Assembly: GCA_948144175.1 (NCBI GenBank)
Contig: CANXME010001258.1
Coordinates: 2,217,001 to 2,281,000, forward strand
Length of the DNA: 64,000 nt
Source of the DNA: Closterium sp. NIES-65
Lineage: Eukaryota > Streptophyta > Zygnematophyceae > Desmidiales > Closteriaceae
Reading direction: 5' to 3'
In this document: in pieces, positions 11,122 through 22,611 of the stretch
Layout of the letters: each line of letters starts with the position of its first letter
How positions within the stretch are numbered: the first letter of the stretch is position 1
Notes under the pieces: model-generated
Seen by the model: the letters and a program-made list of their open reading frames with translations, nothing else
Told to the model about the DNA's origin: nothing
The model's database searches: none
Translations under genes and position numbers: made by a program

Positions 11122-11662
11122 ATAATTCTGGTAGTGCTGTATCTCCTGGGGAAAATCCCACACTCTCATGTCATGGATGCCATGTCCTAAAAGCACCAAA
11201 ACCATGATTCTTTCCTGCTGAGTTCTATTGTCAGGGGCATACGGCATCCACTATCACACCTTTCTCTGATCGCATGTGCCACCCCTTACTCCCGCATGTC
11301 CTACACACATTTCCTGAGCACCTGCCATCTCACATCCCTAGCCTCATCCCAACCTCCAAGGCTTCAGGCTCACACACTCTCCCCGACTATGTCGCTACCT
11401 AGGTATTCACCTAGGTTTCTAAGATCGTGTCCGTAGATTTGACATGTCAAGTTTATGCGTGTGAACCCGAAGCGTGAGTGTTTTTGCGTGTCAATCACTA
11501 TAGCTTCGGTGTCAGCTCCAAGCGCTTGTACGAAGATCCTCCAACGGCTCTCCAGGCACTACTCCTACTCCACCTCCTGTCTCTGGTCTACAGACAGAGG
11601 AAGGGACTACCACGAGACCAGCAGCTGGGTCTACGGAAACGCCCGCAGGCTTCGATCCAAGC

Positions 11663-11740
11663 ATGATGGAAAAGTTCTTCTCCTTCATGTCCTTCTACGA
11701 GCAGCACCAGCAAGGAGCACCTGCGCAATCAAACAACAGC

Positions 11741-11814
<74 letters not shown>

Positions 11815-13505
11815 CGTGACGCCTATGAGTCTCGATGGCTCATCCTACGCACGCGGGATTCAACAACAACAACAGCCTACCTTTGCGCCATACGAGCCCC
11901 AGCGTGGCTCCGTCAGCTTCATGCCGCAACCGCAACCTGCACCAGGACAAGAAAGGGCATTGGATGCGTTACAAGTTCAATCGCAATTCGCGCATGTCTT
12001 AAAACTACAAACGACAAAGCCTTTCGACGGCAAAGATTTCTTCACCTGGTCGTTCGAGTTCGAACTGATGATGGAAGGAGCACAGATTCTCGGCTTCTTC
12101 GGCGGGTCCCTGCCATATCCAACAAACGGGACGCAATATGAGAAGCAGCAATATACTTATCAATCGATGATGGCGTACACGATACTGCTGAGGAACATCA
12201 CCCCGACCCAGCAGCAGAACATCAGGACTTACCGAGGCTACGGCAACTCCGCGGAGCTCGCGTACAACCACCTGAAGAACCTGTATCAAGCAACAGACAG
12301 CATAAATCAAAGCAGGTTAATGGCGCAGCTGACAACGATTGAAATGAAACCAGGCGAGAAAGGCATGGCTTATATCAGCCGCTGTCGCGAACTGCGCGAC
12401 AAGCTTCTTCGATGCGGCGGGTCGATTTCAGAAGACGCCTTTGTCACGGTGGTCATCGGCGGTCTCGGCCCCCACTGGTGCTCCACTCGCGCCATATTAC
12501 GAGCACACGGGAGGATTTCCGAAGCGGCACTCTGCGCCGAAATTCATGCTGAGCAGCAAGACATGGACCTGCAAGAAGAAAGACACAAGAAGAAAGCATT
12601 AGCACCAGAGTTTGCGTTTCACACTCAGCGACGATACAACGGCAACAACAAGCGTCAACAACAAGTAAAGACAGTACCTCCGTTCTGCCACATCTGCAAG
12701 ACTTCGGGCCATCCTCGCACGCACTGCCCGTCTCGTCAGACAACACCACAGCGACAACTCCGGCCTTCAAGCTCCCAAGTTGCTTCAACGCAAGCAAGTC
12801 CGACGACCACAATCCAAGCTTCAACGACTTCAACTGGACAACCTGCACAAGGAACAAGAAGCATCGTCAATTGCATGGTGAAGATAACCGATTCGTGCAC
12901 AACCAAGTCACCACCCCACTACTCACCGGAAGAAGAGCTCGACAACAGGACGCCTCGCCGCGAATCACTCCAGCCGAATCCGACGTACGCCGCCATCGCT
13001 CAAAGCGAACCATCTGGCCAAGACACTTGGTTCTTGGATAGTTGCTGCGGACAACACATGTGCTCCTCCGGGCGCTTCGTTCAACGCGAACATCGACTCC
13101 AGCGAGAATTAGTCATCATGGTCGCCAACAATCAGAACCTGCGCACACGACGACAAGGAGCGGTACAGCTTCAGTCACGAGAAACAAATGTCATATTACA
13201 CATGTCAAAGGTACTTATCGCGGAGGGACTAGGCTACAACTTACTGAGTGTCAGCCAGTTGATGGCGAAAGGCATCCACTTGGAAGCCGACAGCACCACC
13301 CAGGAGTTTAAGTTATACCACGGGAAGGGCGGCCTCTACATCGGAAAAGCAGTGTTGAAGAATAACGTCTTCGTCCTCGATTTCGTCCCCGACCTGGGCA
13401 CTGCAGACAGCGACGCCATCGTCAACTTCACCGACTGGACTCATCCTCCGGATCTCGATCCCGACTTCAGCCCAGGAGGTTTCTGGTACTCGCACACCAT
13501 CCCTG
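11663..13505 (+). pseudogene. Element B Gag and protease part of the polyprotein
   Basis: The frame opens upstream of the ATG at 11663 (MMEKFFSFMSFYEQ), so the true start is uncertain. Features in order: a polyasparagine tract encoded by an AAC microsatellite; the copia Gag domain (PFDGKDFFTWSFEFELMM to about EIHAEQQDMD, roughly residues 110-310); the zinc knuckle CHICKTSGHPRTHC; a Ser/Thr/Gln-rich spacer; and the protease, with LDSCCGQHMCSS where copia enzymes usually have LDSGATSHM. The glycine after the catalytic Asp-Ser is therefore a cysteine here. The frame is cut at 13505 by N1 and resumes at 14746. Confidence 0.85.
11740..11815 (+). repeat. (AAC)n microsatellite encoding polyasparagine
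   Basis: About 25 uninterrupted AAC triplets inside element B gag, read as asparagine in the coding frame. The tract keeps the frame open. Length change by slippage would only add or remove asparagines. Confidence 0.95.
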
Positions 13506-14741
13506 TGTTGAAATGAGCGAGAGTTAGGTAAGTTTTAACTAGGGCCTAGGCTTAGGAGCCTAGGCCCAACTTAGGATGTCGAGCGGGTTTCACCTAGGGG
13601 AGGAGATCGAGAAAGTTGGAAAGATGAAAAGTAATGTTCACTATAGGTTCAAGGAACATATAGTATAGAAAACAAAAGGGTGCACCACCTAACAAATTTT
13701 GCAATAACTACACTAACTATAGCTACAGGCAGTTACAAATATAAATAATATAAAGTCTGACACTCCCCCATAACTGCCTACAGCAGAAGTTTGTGCAGAA
13801 CACAACTTGCAGGGGTACACAAGCAACACATTTAAGATAATAACCAAGCAACAGCAGGTACTGCACGCGGGCAGACACTAACTGGTCACCCCCTTCATCA
13901 CCTCACCCTCCTCCCTCCCCTCCCCCACACTGCTACAAGAGCAGCAGAGAAAGGGGGGAGAGAGGAGAGGTGGAGGGACGGCTGCTGGTTGCCTCACACC
14001 CGCCACCCCGGTGCCAATCCCCCTTCTCCCCCACACCCTCACACCCTTCCCCCCAGCGGCAGCTGCAGCAGTGGGAACAAAAGGAGGAGGAGGGGAAGGG
14101 AAGGAAACGACCCAAAGCTCCAACACCCGCCACCCCCATACCCTCCCCCCCACGGCTGCAGGGAAACAATGGAGGAGGGGGTGGGCGGGTAGTAAGCCAT
14201 AGAGCGGCTACCATGTGTCGAGGCAGGGAGGTAAGGGGCGGCTGTAGTTTGAGCAGGTGCGGAAAGGCCCGTCGCTTGCCACGGGGCGCACGACGGGTAA
14301 GAGCACCGTCGCAGGCGCCAAAGGCGGGTCCGCGACGGCTTAGTGCACCGCCGCAGGCGCCAAAGGCGGGTCCGCGACGGTTTGAACCACCACCACGGGC
14401 GCCAAAGGCGGGTCCGCGACGGCTAAGAGCGCCGTCGCAGGCGCAAGAGGCGGGTCCGCGACGGCTAAGAGCGCCGTCGCAGGCGCCAAAGGCGGGTCCG
14501 CGACGGGTAGAAAGGAAAAACGTCACGCGCCCGAGGCGCGTGACCAGAAATCCAGCAGCGGAAACGTTGGGCGGGCCCACAGGCCAGGACGAAACTGCTC
14601 TGATAACCATGTGAAGAACTGAACGAGAATGAATCAACTATGAATAAAGTGAGTACAAATATGAAACCCTAATTGGGTTGTACCCCCTATGGGATACCCC
14701 ACTATAGCCTACACAAATAAGTAAGCTATAATGTTCTGACA
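13506..14741 (-). mobile_element. Non-autonomous LTR element N1 with two unlike LTRs
   Basis: A 1236-bp insertion in element B flanked by the perfect duplication CCCTG (13501-13505 and 14742-14746). On the minus strand the left LTR (14610-14741, 132 bp, TGTCAGAACATTATAGC...CACA) is followed by a primer-binding site with one extra T (TGGTTATCAGAGC, 14597-14609), the block CTGGCCTGTGGGCCC, a GC-rich repeat leader built on CCGTCGCGGACCCGCC, a CTCCTCCTCC / CTGCTGCAGCTGCCGCTG segment, and the purine tract ATGGGGGAG (13763-13771). The right LTR (13506-13762, 257 bp) starts TGTCAGACTTTATATT and resembles the N4 LTR, not the left one. No gag or pol is present. Confidence 0.87.
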
Positions 14742-14745
14742 CCCT

Positions 14746-17700
14746 GAAGCAGAACGAACACGAGCATTAGCAACGATTCAACAAACGACAGCAGCAGAGA
14801 CAACATCGACATCAGCAGAGACAACATCGGCAGCAGCAGAACCATCATCGGCAGCAGCAGAACCATCATCGAAAGCAGCAGGACCAACGACACCAGTCAT
14901 CGAAACACCACCAACAGCCGCACAACAGCTGAACCCGACTCAACGAGAAGTCCACCGAAGCGCAAACATCGTCGCCAACTTCTACTCCAACTCTGACGCG
15001 TATCAACGCTCACCCGGACATCGCGCTCCTGAAGACATCTGGCACGCACGCATAGGACATCCAAGCAATACGGTGTTAAACAACACGATACGAGCAGGAG
15101 TTCTAGACAAGGATTCGCTACTACTACTCGACGGCAGAGAACTTCAACGTGCACGAGGGACTTGCCTCATCTGCCCCGAAGCCGACTTACCCCATCGACC
15201 GTTTTCCTCTCACCACAACCCGAGCGCACCTGCATACGCACCACTCGAGAAAGTTTACAGCGACATCCTCTACAATCGAGAACCAGGACAAGTCACCTAC
15301 AATTACACGATCACCTTCATCGACACCGCCACTCGATACGTCTGGCATCGCAACCTACCCAGCCGCGACATGGCACTCGCAGCATTCGCCGCTTGGCTAC
15401 CGGTAGCAGAGAGGGAATCAGGAACACAACTGAAAAGCTTCCAGTCAGACGGAGGAGGAGAGTACACCTCTCAGCGCTTCAAGCAGTACCTGGCGGAAAG
15501 AGGGATCAAGCAACTCCTCTCCCTTCCCTACGCACATCAGCAGCAAGGAGTAGCAGAAAGAATGAACAGGACTCTGCAAAACAGCATGCGCAAACTGCTA
15601 CGTGGCATGCGGCTACCCAACCACCAGTGGCCTGCAGCAATGGACCACGCTGTCATACTGCACAACTTGTTGTCGTCGTCGTCACTCCCGAACAACGCCT
15701 CACCGCATCTGCTATGGACAGGGAAGCTGGGCAGCACAAAAATGTTACGAGTTTTCGGATGCATGGTACAGTACAGACCCCCAGAAGCACGAGCGGGAAG
15801 ATTTTCACAACGGGCACAGTGGGGACTACACCTCGGCATCGAGAAACATTACAACGCGTGGAAAATCTTCGACGTCCACACAAAGGAAACAGTAGCAGCA
15901 CGTGATGTGATCTTCTACGAGCGACTCACCCTTCAGACGTACCTCGCCAACTTGCACGAGAATCGGGACCTCACAGGTGGCTTTCGTGGTGACCGAGCCT
16001 TCGCCTCAGCAGCGGACGAAGCAGACTGGGATGAACAGAACGTCGACAACGCATCGGAAGAAGCCGGACCTCTCCCGTACTGCTCCGTCGACGTGCCCAT
16101 GGACGAGGAAAATCCTCGCGACAGTAACAACGCCGAAGTCTTCTATCACTTCGCCGACAACGGTTACGTAACACCTGCGACAGTCAACACAAATGAAGCA
16201 GAAAGGATAGGGCCAAATTTCATACCCGATCTAGAAGCAGGAGACGAAGCAGCTTATCCAGAGGATACAACACTCCCCCGATACTCACAGACTGGGCTGC
16301 AAATCCTTGGTCTCGTCACCGCAGTCCACGGGAACACAGGCAGCACGCTTCCTAAAGAGCCTGCGACGGTTCAGCAGGCTCTGGAGGGGGAACACAGGGA
16401 GAAATGGCGTGAAGCCATGGACAGGGAATTAAAAGCATTAGAGGAACGCAACACCTGGAAGGTCGTTCCCGCAAGCGTGGCACGGAACAAGACCATTCTC
16501 ACCGGGAAATGGGTCTTCCGCATCAAGACGAAAGCTGACGGCACAATCGAGAAGTTCAAAGCACGCTGGGTCGTGCGTGGATTCGACCAGGAGCAAGGAC
16601 GAGACTTCACCGAAACATTCGCCCCAGTCAGTCGACATACCTCTCTCCGAATCCTTCTCGCCGTCGCCGCCATGAAGAAGAAGAAGCTGCGACAAATCGA
16701 TGTTGCCAACGCATTCCTCTACGCACCCGTCGATTCCGAAATCTTCGTCGAACTCCCACACGGCACTCACGGAAATCCTTATCAGATCTGCCAACTACTA
16801 AAATCGCTCTACGGAATCAAACAAGCCCCGCGACTGTGGCAACAGCACCTACACACCCGCCTCACTCGCATCGGATTCCGCCAACTGCCTCACGACCAAG
16901 GAATGTACCGCCTCACCAAAGGCGCAGACTACATTCTACTGATCGTCTATGTCGACGACTTGCTCTACATCGGCTCCACCGACGACGTCACCACCTAGTT
17001 CGAAGGGGAGCTGCAGAAAGACCTCACGCTCACGGTCTCTTCTACCGTGACCCAGTACCTCGGGCTCAACATCCGCGAAGAAGAAAATGCGATCTAGCTA
17101 AGCGCCGAGAAATACGCCGACACCATCGCCAAACGTTTTTCACTCACACCTACCGCCATCGCCACACCATACCGCTACACGGCAGGAAACGACAAGGGAA
17201 ATTCCGCTCCACTCAAAGCTGCCGGAATACGAGACGACCAAAGGAAACTGGGCTGCCTTCTCTTCGCAGCTGTCACCTGTCGCCCGGATCTATCCTACTC
17301 CGCAAGCCAACTCGCCACCTATCTCAAGAAATCCGAAGCAAAGCATCTGGCGGAGCTCGATCGCGCACTACACTACTTCGTGAGCACACCGACGATCGGC
17401 CTGACTTACTACAAAGGCGAAGCTACGACGACGAAACTAATCGGCTACGTTGATGCAGACCATGCCGGCGATTCTGATAACAGGCGCTCTCGCACTGGCT
17501 ACGTCTATCGTCTCGAGCCTATCGGACCTATCTCCTGGCAGTCGAGTAAGCAGGAACTAATCGCTCTCTCTTCAGCTGAAGCAGAATATATCGCCCTCTG
17601 TTCAGCCACCAAGGAAGGACTCTACCTTCGCGAGCTGCTGGAAGAAGCAAGGTTAGCCGAGTTACCCAACTTCACCCTATTCTGCGACAACCAATCTGCA

Positions 17701-17958
17701 ATTCGCATCGCCAACAAAAGCGGATTCGCGAACAGAACGAAGCATATCGCTCTGCGATACTTCTTCGTGAAGGACGAGATCGAGAAAGGGAAACTCGAAT
17801 TATCCTACTGTCCCACGTCCGAGATGGCAGCCGATTATTTGACCAAGAAACTCGGAAAACAGAAGTTCGAGTACTGCATGATGCTGACCGGACAAGGCCA
17901 CGTCACCATCAGCGACACTCCAGAAGCGAAGGGGAGTGTTGGGAATAATAAGTCTTAA
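14746..17958 (+). pseudogene. Element B integrase, reverse transcriptase and RNase H
   Basis: Continues the B frame after N1. An Ala/Thr-rich spacer leads to the pre-integrase zinc region (WHARIGHPSN ... CLICPEADLPHRPF), the integrase with catalytic Asp in YSDILYN, Asp in FQSDGGGEYTS and Glu in GVAERMNRTLQ, then the RT (KWVFRIKTKADG, IDVANAFLYAP, SLYGIKQAPRLW, intact YVDDLLYIG). RNase H has all three acidic residues (YVDADHAGD, SSAEAEYIAL, CDNQSAIRIA). Two TAG codons interrupt it, at 16996-16998 and 17095-17097, both where a glutamine codon CAG is the likely ancestor. The stop is TAA at 17956-17958, already inside the 3' LTR. This is one of the least decayed pol regions in the window. Confidence 0.92.
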
Positions 17959-18340
17959 GCGCCTCTGTCGTGTCGAAACTCAGGACACTAGCGAAGCAGA
18001 CCGAATCGAAGCATCGCGAGTCAACCCTCGGAGGTTAGGGTAACCGCCTGGAGGTTACGAGAAGGTCAAAGGTCAGCGACCTTTGACTTGACAAATACAG
18101 CGCGACAGCAAGGACACACAACTGACTCGACATTGAGCAGTTGCCCGAGTCGCACTGTATCGAATCGCAACAGTAAAACGGTTTTAACTTATCTATTCGT
18201 ATTCCTTGTACTCTTATATAAACCTTTGTATTTGCTTGTTTAATCAACTTACTTTGCCCTCACATACTAGCGCAAGGTGGTTCAAGTACTTTCATTCAAA
18301 CGCTTCCGCTACTACAATTCTACTCAGACTTAAACTCTAC
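17937..18340 (+). repeat. Element B 3' LTR (right border uncertain)
   Basis: Begins TGTTGGGAATAATAAG immediately after the purine tract. It contains short inverted words (GTCAAAGGTCAGCGACCTTTGAC at about 18064-18086 forms a hairpin) and a TATA box TATATAAA at 18215-18222. With no 5' partner the right edge cannot be fixed; CCTCACA at about 18258-18264 or a point nearer 18340 are both possible. Sequence from about 18357 belongs to element C. Confidence 0.7.
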
Positions 18341-18356
18341 AAAGATCCTAGGGCAC

Positions 18357-19526
18357 TTCAGCCCAACAGAACGAAGGGTGTCGTGCCACTCACGAGGAGC
18401 GTGACGGAGACCGTAGACCGGTTGCGGCTGCCTCCTCTGGGTCCCAGGAGAGAAAGTGCCAATGAAGGCAGAGGGATGATGCAACCAGACCTCCTCGTGT
18501 AGGCTACCCTGAAGAAAAACAGTAGAGAAGTCGAGAGAGTGTAACTCGTAGTCTCTCTATGCTGCTACGTGCAGTAACACCCGAAGAGTGGTCATCTTCG
18601 GGGTTGGCGCGAAGGTCTGAAAGAAGTCAACTCCCTCGCGCTCACTGAAACCTCTAGCCACATACCACGCCTTGAAGACCGGAGGAGATCCCGGTGGCCG
18701 CTTCAACCTGAAGATCCACATGCCATCAAATACGTTCGCCCCAAGGGGGGGAACCTCGTCGACGTAAGTGCCTGTTGATCTGTAGGAGGCCATCTTTGAG
18801 TCCATGGCAGCTCTCCACTGAGAGGCCCAAGGCCCTGACACTACCTCAGCTTAAGTGCGAGGAGTCGGTATGTCAAGGGCGTCGGGGTCTCCCTCAGGGG
18901 AGAGCAGCATGGCACAGATATGAGGGGAAGCAGCTGCCAGGAACTCTAACTCAAACTGCCTGTCCTCTAGGGCGTCACAACTAAGGGCGTCACAACTAAG
19001 GGCAGACTCACCCCCGACGGTCAGAGGAGTGGTAGGAGGAGCAACCACAAGACTGGTGGCGTAGTTTAGGCAGCGAGTAGAGGCAAACTCAGTGACTGCG
19101 GTAGTAAGAGCGGAGACAGAAGACAGAGAAGGACGTGGGTCGGTAACAAGAGAGGCGAGAACACGAGATTGAACAAGACGGAACATGCGGTAGTAGTCTG
19201 TGACAGGAGTAGAGGGAAGTAGTGATAGCCGACTCATGAGGAGAAGGAAATATAGAAGGAGACGAATGAGGCAGACTAAGACAAAACAGGGCAGTCCGAA
19301 GGCCATAGAAGGAAACAGGGGACGAGGGACGAGCACGAGGAGAGCGACGCGAAGGAAAAGTGTGAGAAAGAGGAGGGGACAAAGGAGGCGGAGAAGGAGG
19401 GAAAACTGCTGGGGAGGGGTCAGGAGGAGGAAGCGGAGGACCAGAGACAGGAGGAGAGGGTGGGGAGGGAGGAGATGGAGAGGGGAGACCAAGGGTTCGA
19501 AGGCCAGAGACAGGAGGAGGAGGTGG
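18357..19526 (-). pseudogene. Element C reverse transcriptase fragment
   Basis: The minus strand reads LEFLAAASPHICAMLL, a stop at the position of the ALDIPTPRTYAE block (TAA, + 18852-18854), then GPWASQWRAAMDSKM, STGTYVDEVPPLGANVFDGMWIFRLKRPPG, EREGVDFFQTFAPTPKMTTLRVLLHVAA, another stop, LDFSTVFLQGSLHEEVW and VYGLRHAPREWHDTLR, where it ends. The YVDD half of the palm and RNase H are missing. Upstream is the Pro/Ser-rich spacer. The sequence is closest to element D in the window (both have SGPWAS and PHLCAMLL-type blocks). Confidence 0.85.
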
Positions 19527-21069
19527 TGTCAGAATGTTATTCTCTAGCCTGTAGTGGGGTGCTCTATAGCGAGTACAACCCATCTAGGGTTTGCTATATG
19601 TATCCTCATTGCTGCTAGTGAAAAACCACTCTTTTGCCTAAACTGTTTCTTGCCTAGCTAGGAGTTACCTAGCTATGGCTCCTGATCCTAACTCTACACA
19701 CTGTCCTCACATGGAATCAGAGCACATACGCTCCTGGCCTGTGGGCCCTCCTACTGCTTCCGCTGCCCTACGCTGTGTCGCGCGCCCCGTGGTGCGCGGC
19801 CTCTTATTTTTCATCCCGCCGCGCGCCCCGAGCGCGCGGCGGTTTTCTGCCCGCCGTGCGCCCCGAGGCGCGCGGTGGTTTACTGCTGTGGGGGAGCCAG
19901 CGCGCGCCCCGCCCGTCCGTCGCGGAGCCCTGGGGAGCACGTGCGGCCCCCCACCCTGCCCGTCGCGGCGCGCTGGGGAGCCCGCGAGCCCCTCGTCCGT
20001 CCGTCGCGACGCCCTCGGGAGCCCGCGAGCGCCCCGCCCGTCGGTCGCGACGCACTGGGGAGCCAGCGGGCGCCCTGCGTGGTCGACGCGACGTCCTGGA
20101 GAGGCCGCGCGCGCCCCGTCAGCTCGTCGCGGCGCCCTCGGGAGGCCGCGCGCGCCCCGCCAGGCCGTCGCGGCGCCCAGGGGAGCAGCGCGCGCCACGC
20201 CCCTTCCCTCGCCCCACCCGTCCGTTCTGGCGCCCTAGAGGCGCGCGCCTTCCCCCCCCTCTCCGTCCCCCGCGCTCCTGCCCCTATCCCACCCGTTTTA
20301 GGGTTTGGGGGTGAGGAGTGTGGGGGTGGTGGTTGTGGGGGTGTCCGTTGTGCGCGCCGTGCCCTTCTCCTCCTCCTCCTTTGTCTCCCACTGCTGCAGC
20401 TGTCGCCGAGGGGGGTGGATGAGTTGGAGACTGGGGTTTAGGGTTTTAGGGGGGTGCGTGGGAGTGGAGCTAGGGTTTGAGCAGTGGGTGTGTGTCGAGG
20501 GTGTGGGGCAGTTGGAGGAGGTTGTGTGGAGGTACCTGTCGTGTCGCCTGCAGCGCCTATAGTCCGTCGCCCTTGCTTCGGTAGCCAGTGAGCCTGCTGC
20601 ACCAGTCGCCAGTGGGTCCGTTGCTCCTGCCGCTCTTCTATAGCCGCCGAGCCAGTTACTCCAGTAGACCGTCGCCCTTGCTTCGGTAGCCTCTGAGTCA
20701 GCTGCTCCTGTGCCCGTGCCTCTGCAGCTTCAGTCGTTGCCTCCCATCTTCTCTACCTCCACAGCTCCTCCTCCTCCTCACTTGCCCGCTGTGATTAGCT
20801 CTAGCTTTGCTTACCTTTGTGAACTCCTGCTCTATACCTGCTTGCTCATTGTACTGATTACACCCCACTTTGGCTATGGGGGTGTGTCAGAATGTTATTC
20901 TCTAGCCTGTAGTAGGGTGCTCTATAGTGAGTACAACCCATCTAGGGTTTGCTATATGTATCCTCATTGCTGCTAGTGAAAAACCACTCTTTTGCCTAAA
21001 CTGTTTCTTGCCTAGCTAGGAGTTACCTAGCTATGGCTCCTGATCCTAACTCTACACACTATCTTCACA
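19527..21069 (+). mobile_element. Non-autonomous LTR element N2
   Basis: A complete 1543-bp element flanked by GGTGG (19522-19526 and 21070-21074). LTRs of 185 bp at 19527-19711 and 20885-21069 differ at four positions by eye, all transitions. The primer-binding site TGGAATCAGAGC (19712-19723) has one change from the initiator-Met consensus. The interior has CTCCTGGCCTGTGGGCCC, a minisatellite of CCGTCGCGGCGCCC-type units with GGGGAGCCCGCG spacers (about 19880-20250), a CTCCTCCTCCTT / CTGCTGCAGCTGTCGCCG segment, and the purine tract CTATGGGGGTG before the 3' LTR. Long open frames in the repeat are in several phases and look like GC-rich artefacts. There is no gag, protease, integrase or RT. 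Confidence 0.93.
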
Positions 21070-21168
21070 GGTGGCTGCTGGTGCTGGTGCTGTTGCGGCT
21101 ACAACTGCCGCTCCTCCAGCTGCGGTGGCTGCTGCTGCTCCTGCTGCTGCGGCTGCTCCTGCTCCAGC

Positions 21169-22611
21169 TGTCAGAATGCTATAATTGTCTAGTCTGCAGT
21201 GGGGTACTCTATAGTGAGTATAGCCCAATTTAGGGTTTGCTAGATGTATCCTATCTGCAGCTAGTGCAATCCCTCTTCTGCTGTTTTTTCCTGCTTGCTA
21301 TCTCGACAATGCTATCCGAGCAGGTCGACCCTCCATGTGGATGGGCCCACCCTGCTGCTTCCGCTGCTGTCCTGCCTATCGCGTGCCCCGAGCGCGTGAC
21401 GTTCTCTGCCTGCTGCGCGCGTGGCGCGCGCGGCGTTTTTTCTTCCCGCTGCGCGCTCGGGGCGCGCGGTGGGTTTTTGCCCACCACGCGCTCGGGGCGC
21501 GTACTGATTTCCTGCCCGCCGCGCGCCCCGGGCGCGCGCGGCGGTTTTGTCGCCCGTCGCGGCGCCCCGAGGGCCCGCGCGCTGTCCCCTCCTGTCGCCC
21601 GTCGCGGCGTCCCGGGAACCCGCACGTCGCCCCCTCCCATCGCCCCCTCCCGTCGCCCGTCGCAACGCCCCGGGGGCCCGCGCGCCGCCCTACTCGTCGC
21701 CCGTCGCGGCGCCCTGGGGGCACGCGCGTCGCCCCCCCTCTCGTCGCCCATCGTGGCGCCCTGGGGGCCCGCGCGCCACCCTGACTGTCGCCCGTCGCAG
21801 CGCTCCAGAAATCTGCGCGCTGCCCCGCTTCTGCTCGCACGCCGCCCCAGCTGCTGCCCGCGTTTCTGTCCCGCGCCGCGTGCGCGCCGCCTGCGTTGGG
21901 GGTGTGGGGGTGGTGGGTATTGGGGTGGCGGGTGTGTGAGTTGTCCCTTGCTCCTCCTCCTCCTTCGTCTCCCACTGCTGCAGCTGCCGCTGAGGGGGGT
22001 GGGTGTGTGGGAGCCGAGGGAGTGGCGCTAGGGGGGTGTCGTGGGATTGGAGCTAGGGGTGCAGCAAGGGGTGTGTGAAAGGGGTTTGGGACAATTGGGG
22101 GAGGTTGAACGGAGGTAGCCGTCGTGACGTCAGCAGCGCCAGTAGTCCGGGGGTCACCCTTGCTCCGATAGCCCAGCGAGCCTGCTGCGCCAGTCACCCG
22201 TGGGTCCGTTGCTCCAGCCGCTCGTCTTAGCCGCGGAGCCAGTGACTTCAGTAGTCCGGATACCCTTGCTTGTGTCCGGTAGCCCATGCGCGCCGCTCCT
22301 GTTGCCCGTGTGTCTGCGGCTTCACCCGTCGCCTACTATCTCCACTCCTCTCACAGTCCCTCTTCCTCCTCGCTTGCCCTATGTGACTGCCTCTTGCTTT
22401 GCTTGAGCTTTATGAACTTCTTATGCGACTGCTTGCTATGTTGATCATACCCCACTTTGACTATGGGGGTGTCACAGAATGCTATAATTATCTAGTCTGC
22501 AGTGGGGTATTCTTTAGTGAGTACAACCCAATTTAGGGTTTGCTATATGTATCCTATCTACTGCTAGTGCAATCCCTCTTCTGCTGTTCATTCCTGCTTG
22601 CTATCTCGACA
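21169..22611 (+). mobile_element. Non-autonomous LTR element N3
   Basis: A 1443-bp element with LTRs at 21169-21308 (140 bp) and 22470-22611 (142 bp), flanked by CCAGC and CCAAC, a duplication with one mismatch. The LTRs differ by roughly 10 substitutions plus a 2-bp insertion, so it is older than N2. The primer-binding site is decayed (TGCTATCCGAGC, 21310-21321). The interior carries GCGCGCCCCGAGCGCG-like blocks, a CGTCGCGGCGCCC minisatellite (about 21540-21830), the CTCCTCCTCCTT / CTGCTGCAGCTGCCGCTG segment and the purine tract CTATGGGGG (22461-22469). It carries no pol genes. Confidence 0.9.

Larger units (their letters stand above)
11461..18340 (+). mobile_element. Copia LTR retrotransposon B (5' end missing), interrupted by N1
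   Basis: A copia element of a lineage different from A/F/I/J: AT-richer third positions, an ordinary CX2CX4HX4C Gag knuckle and no repeat linkers. It contains gag-protease (11663-13505), then integrase, RT and RNase H (14746-17958) in one frame once N1 is removed. A 3' LTR starts at 17937 with TGTTGGGAATAATAAG directly after the purine tract GAAGGGGAG. No matching 5' LTR or primer-binding site was found upstream of gag, so the left end seems truncated; it begins only about 340 bp after the LCIB-like poly(A) signal. Apart from N1, damage is limited to two TAG codons. Confidence 0.85.

Noticed and set aside
19675..22031. Several 150-300-codon frames inside N2 and N3 on both strands
   Set aside because: Same compositional effect of the CGTCGCGGCGCCC minisatellite; no start context, no domains, different phases overlap.
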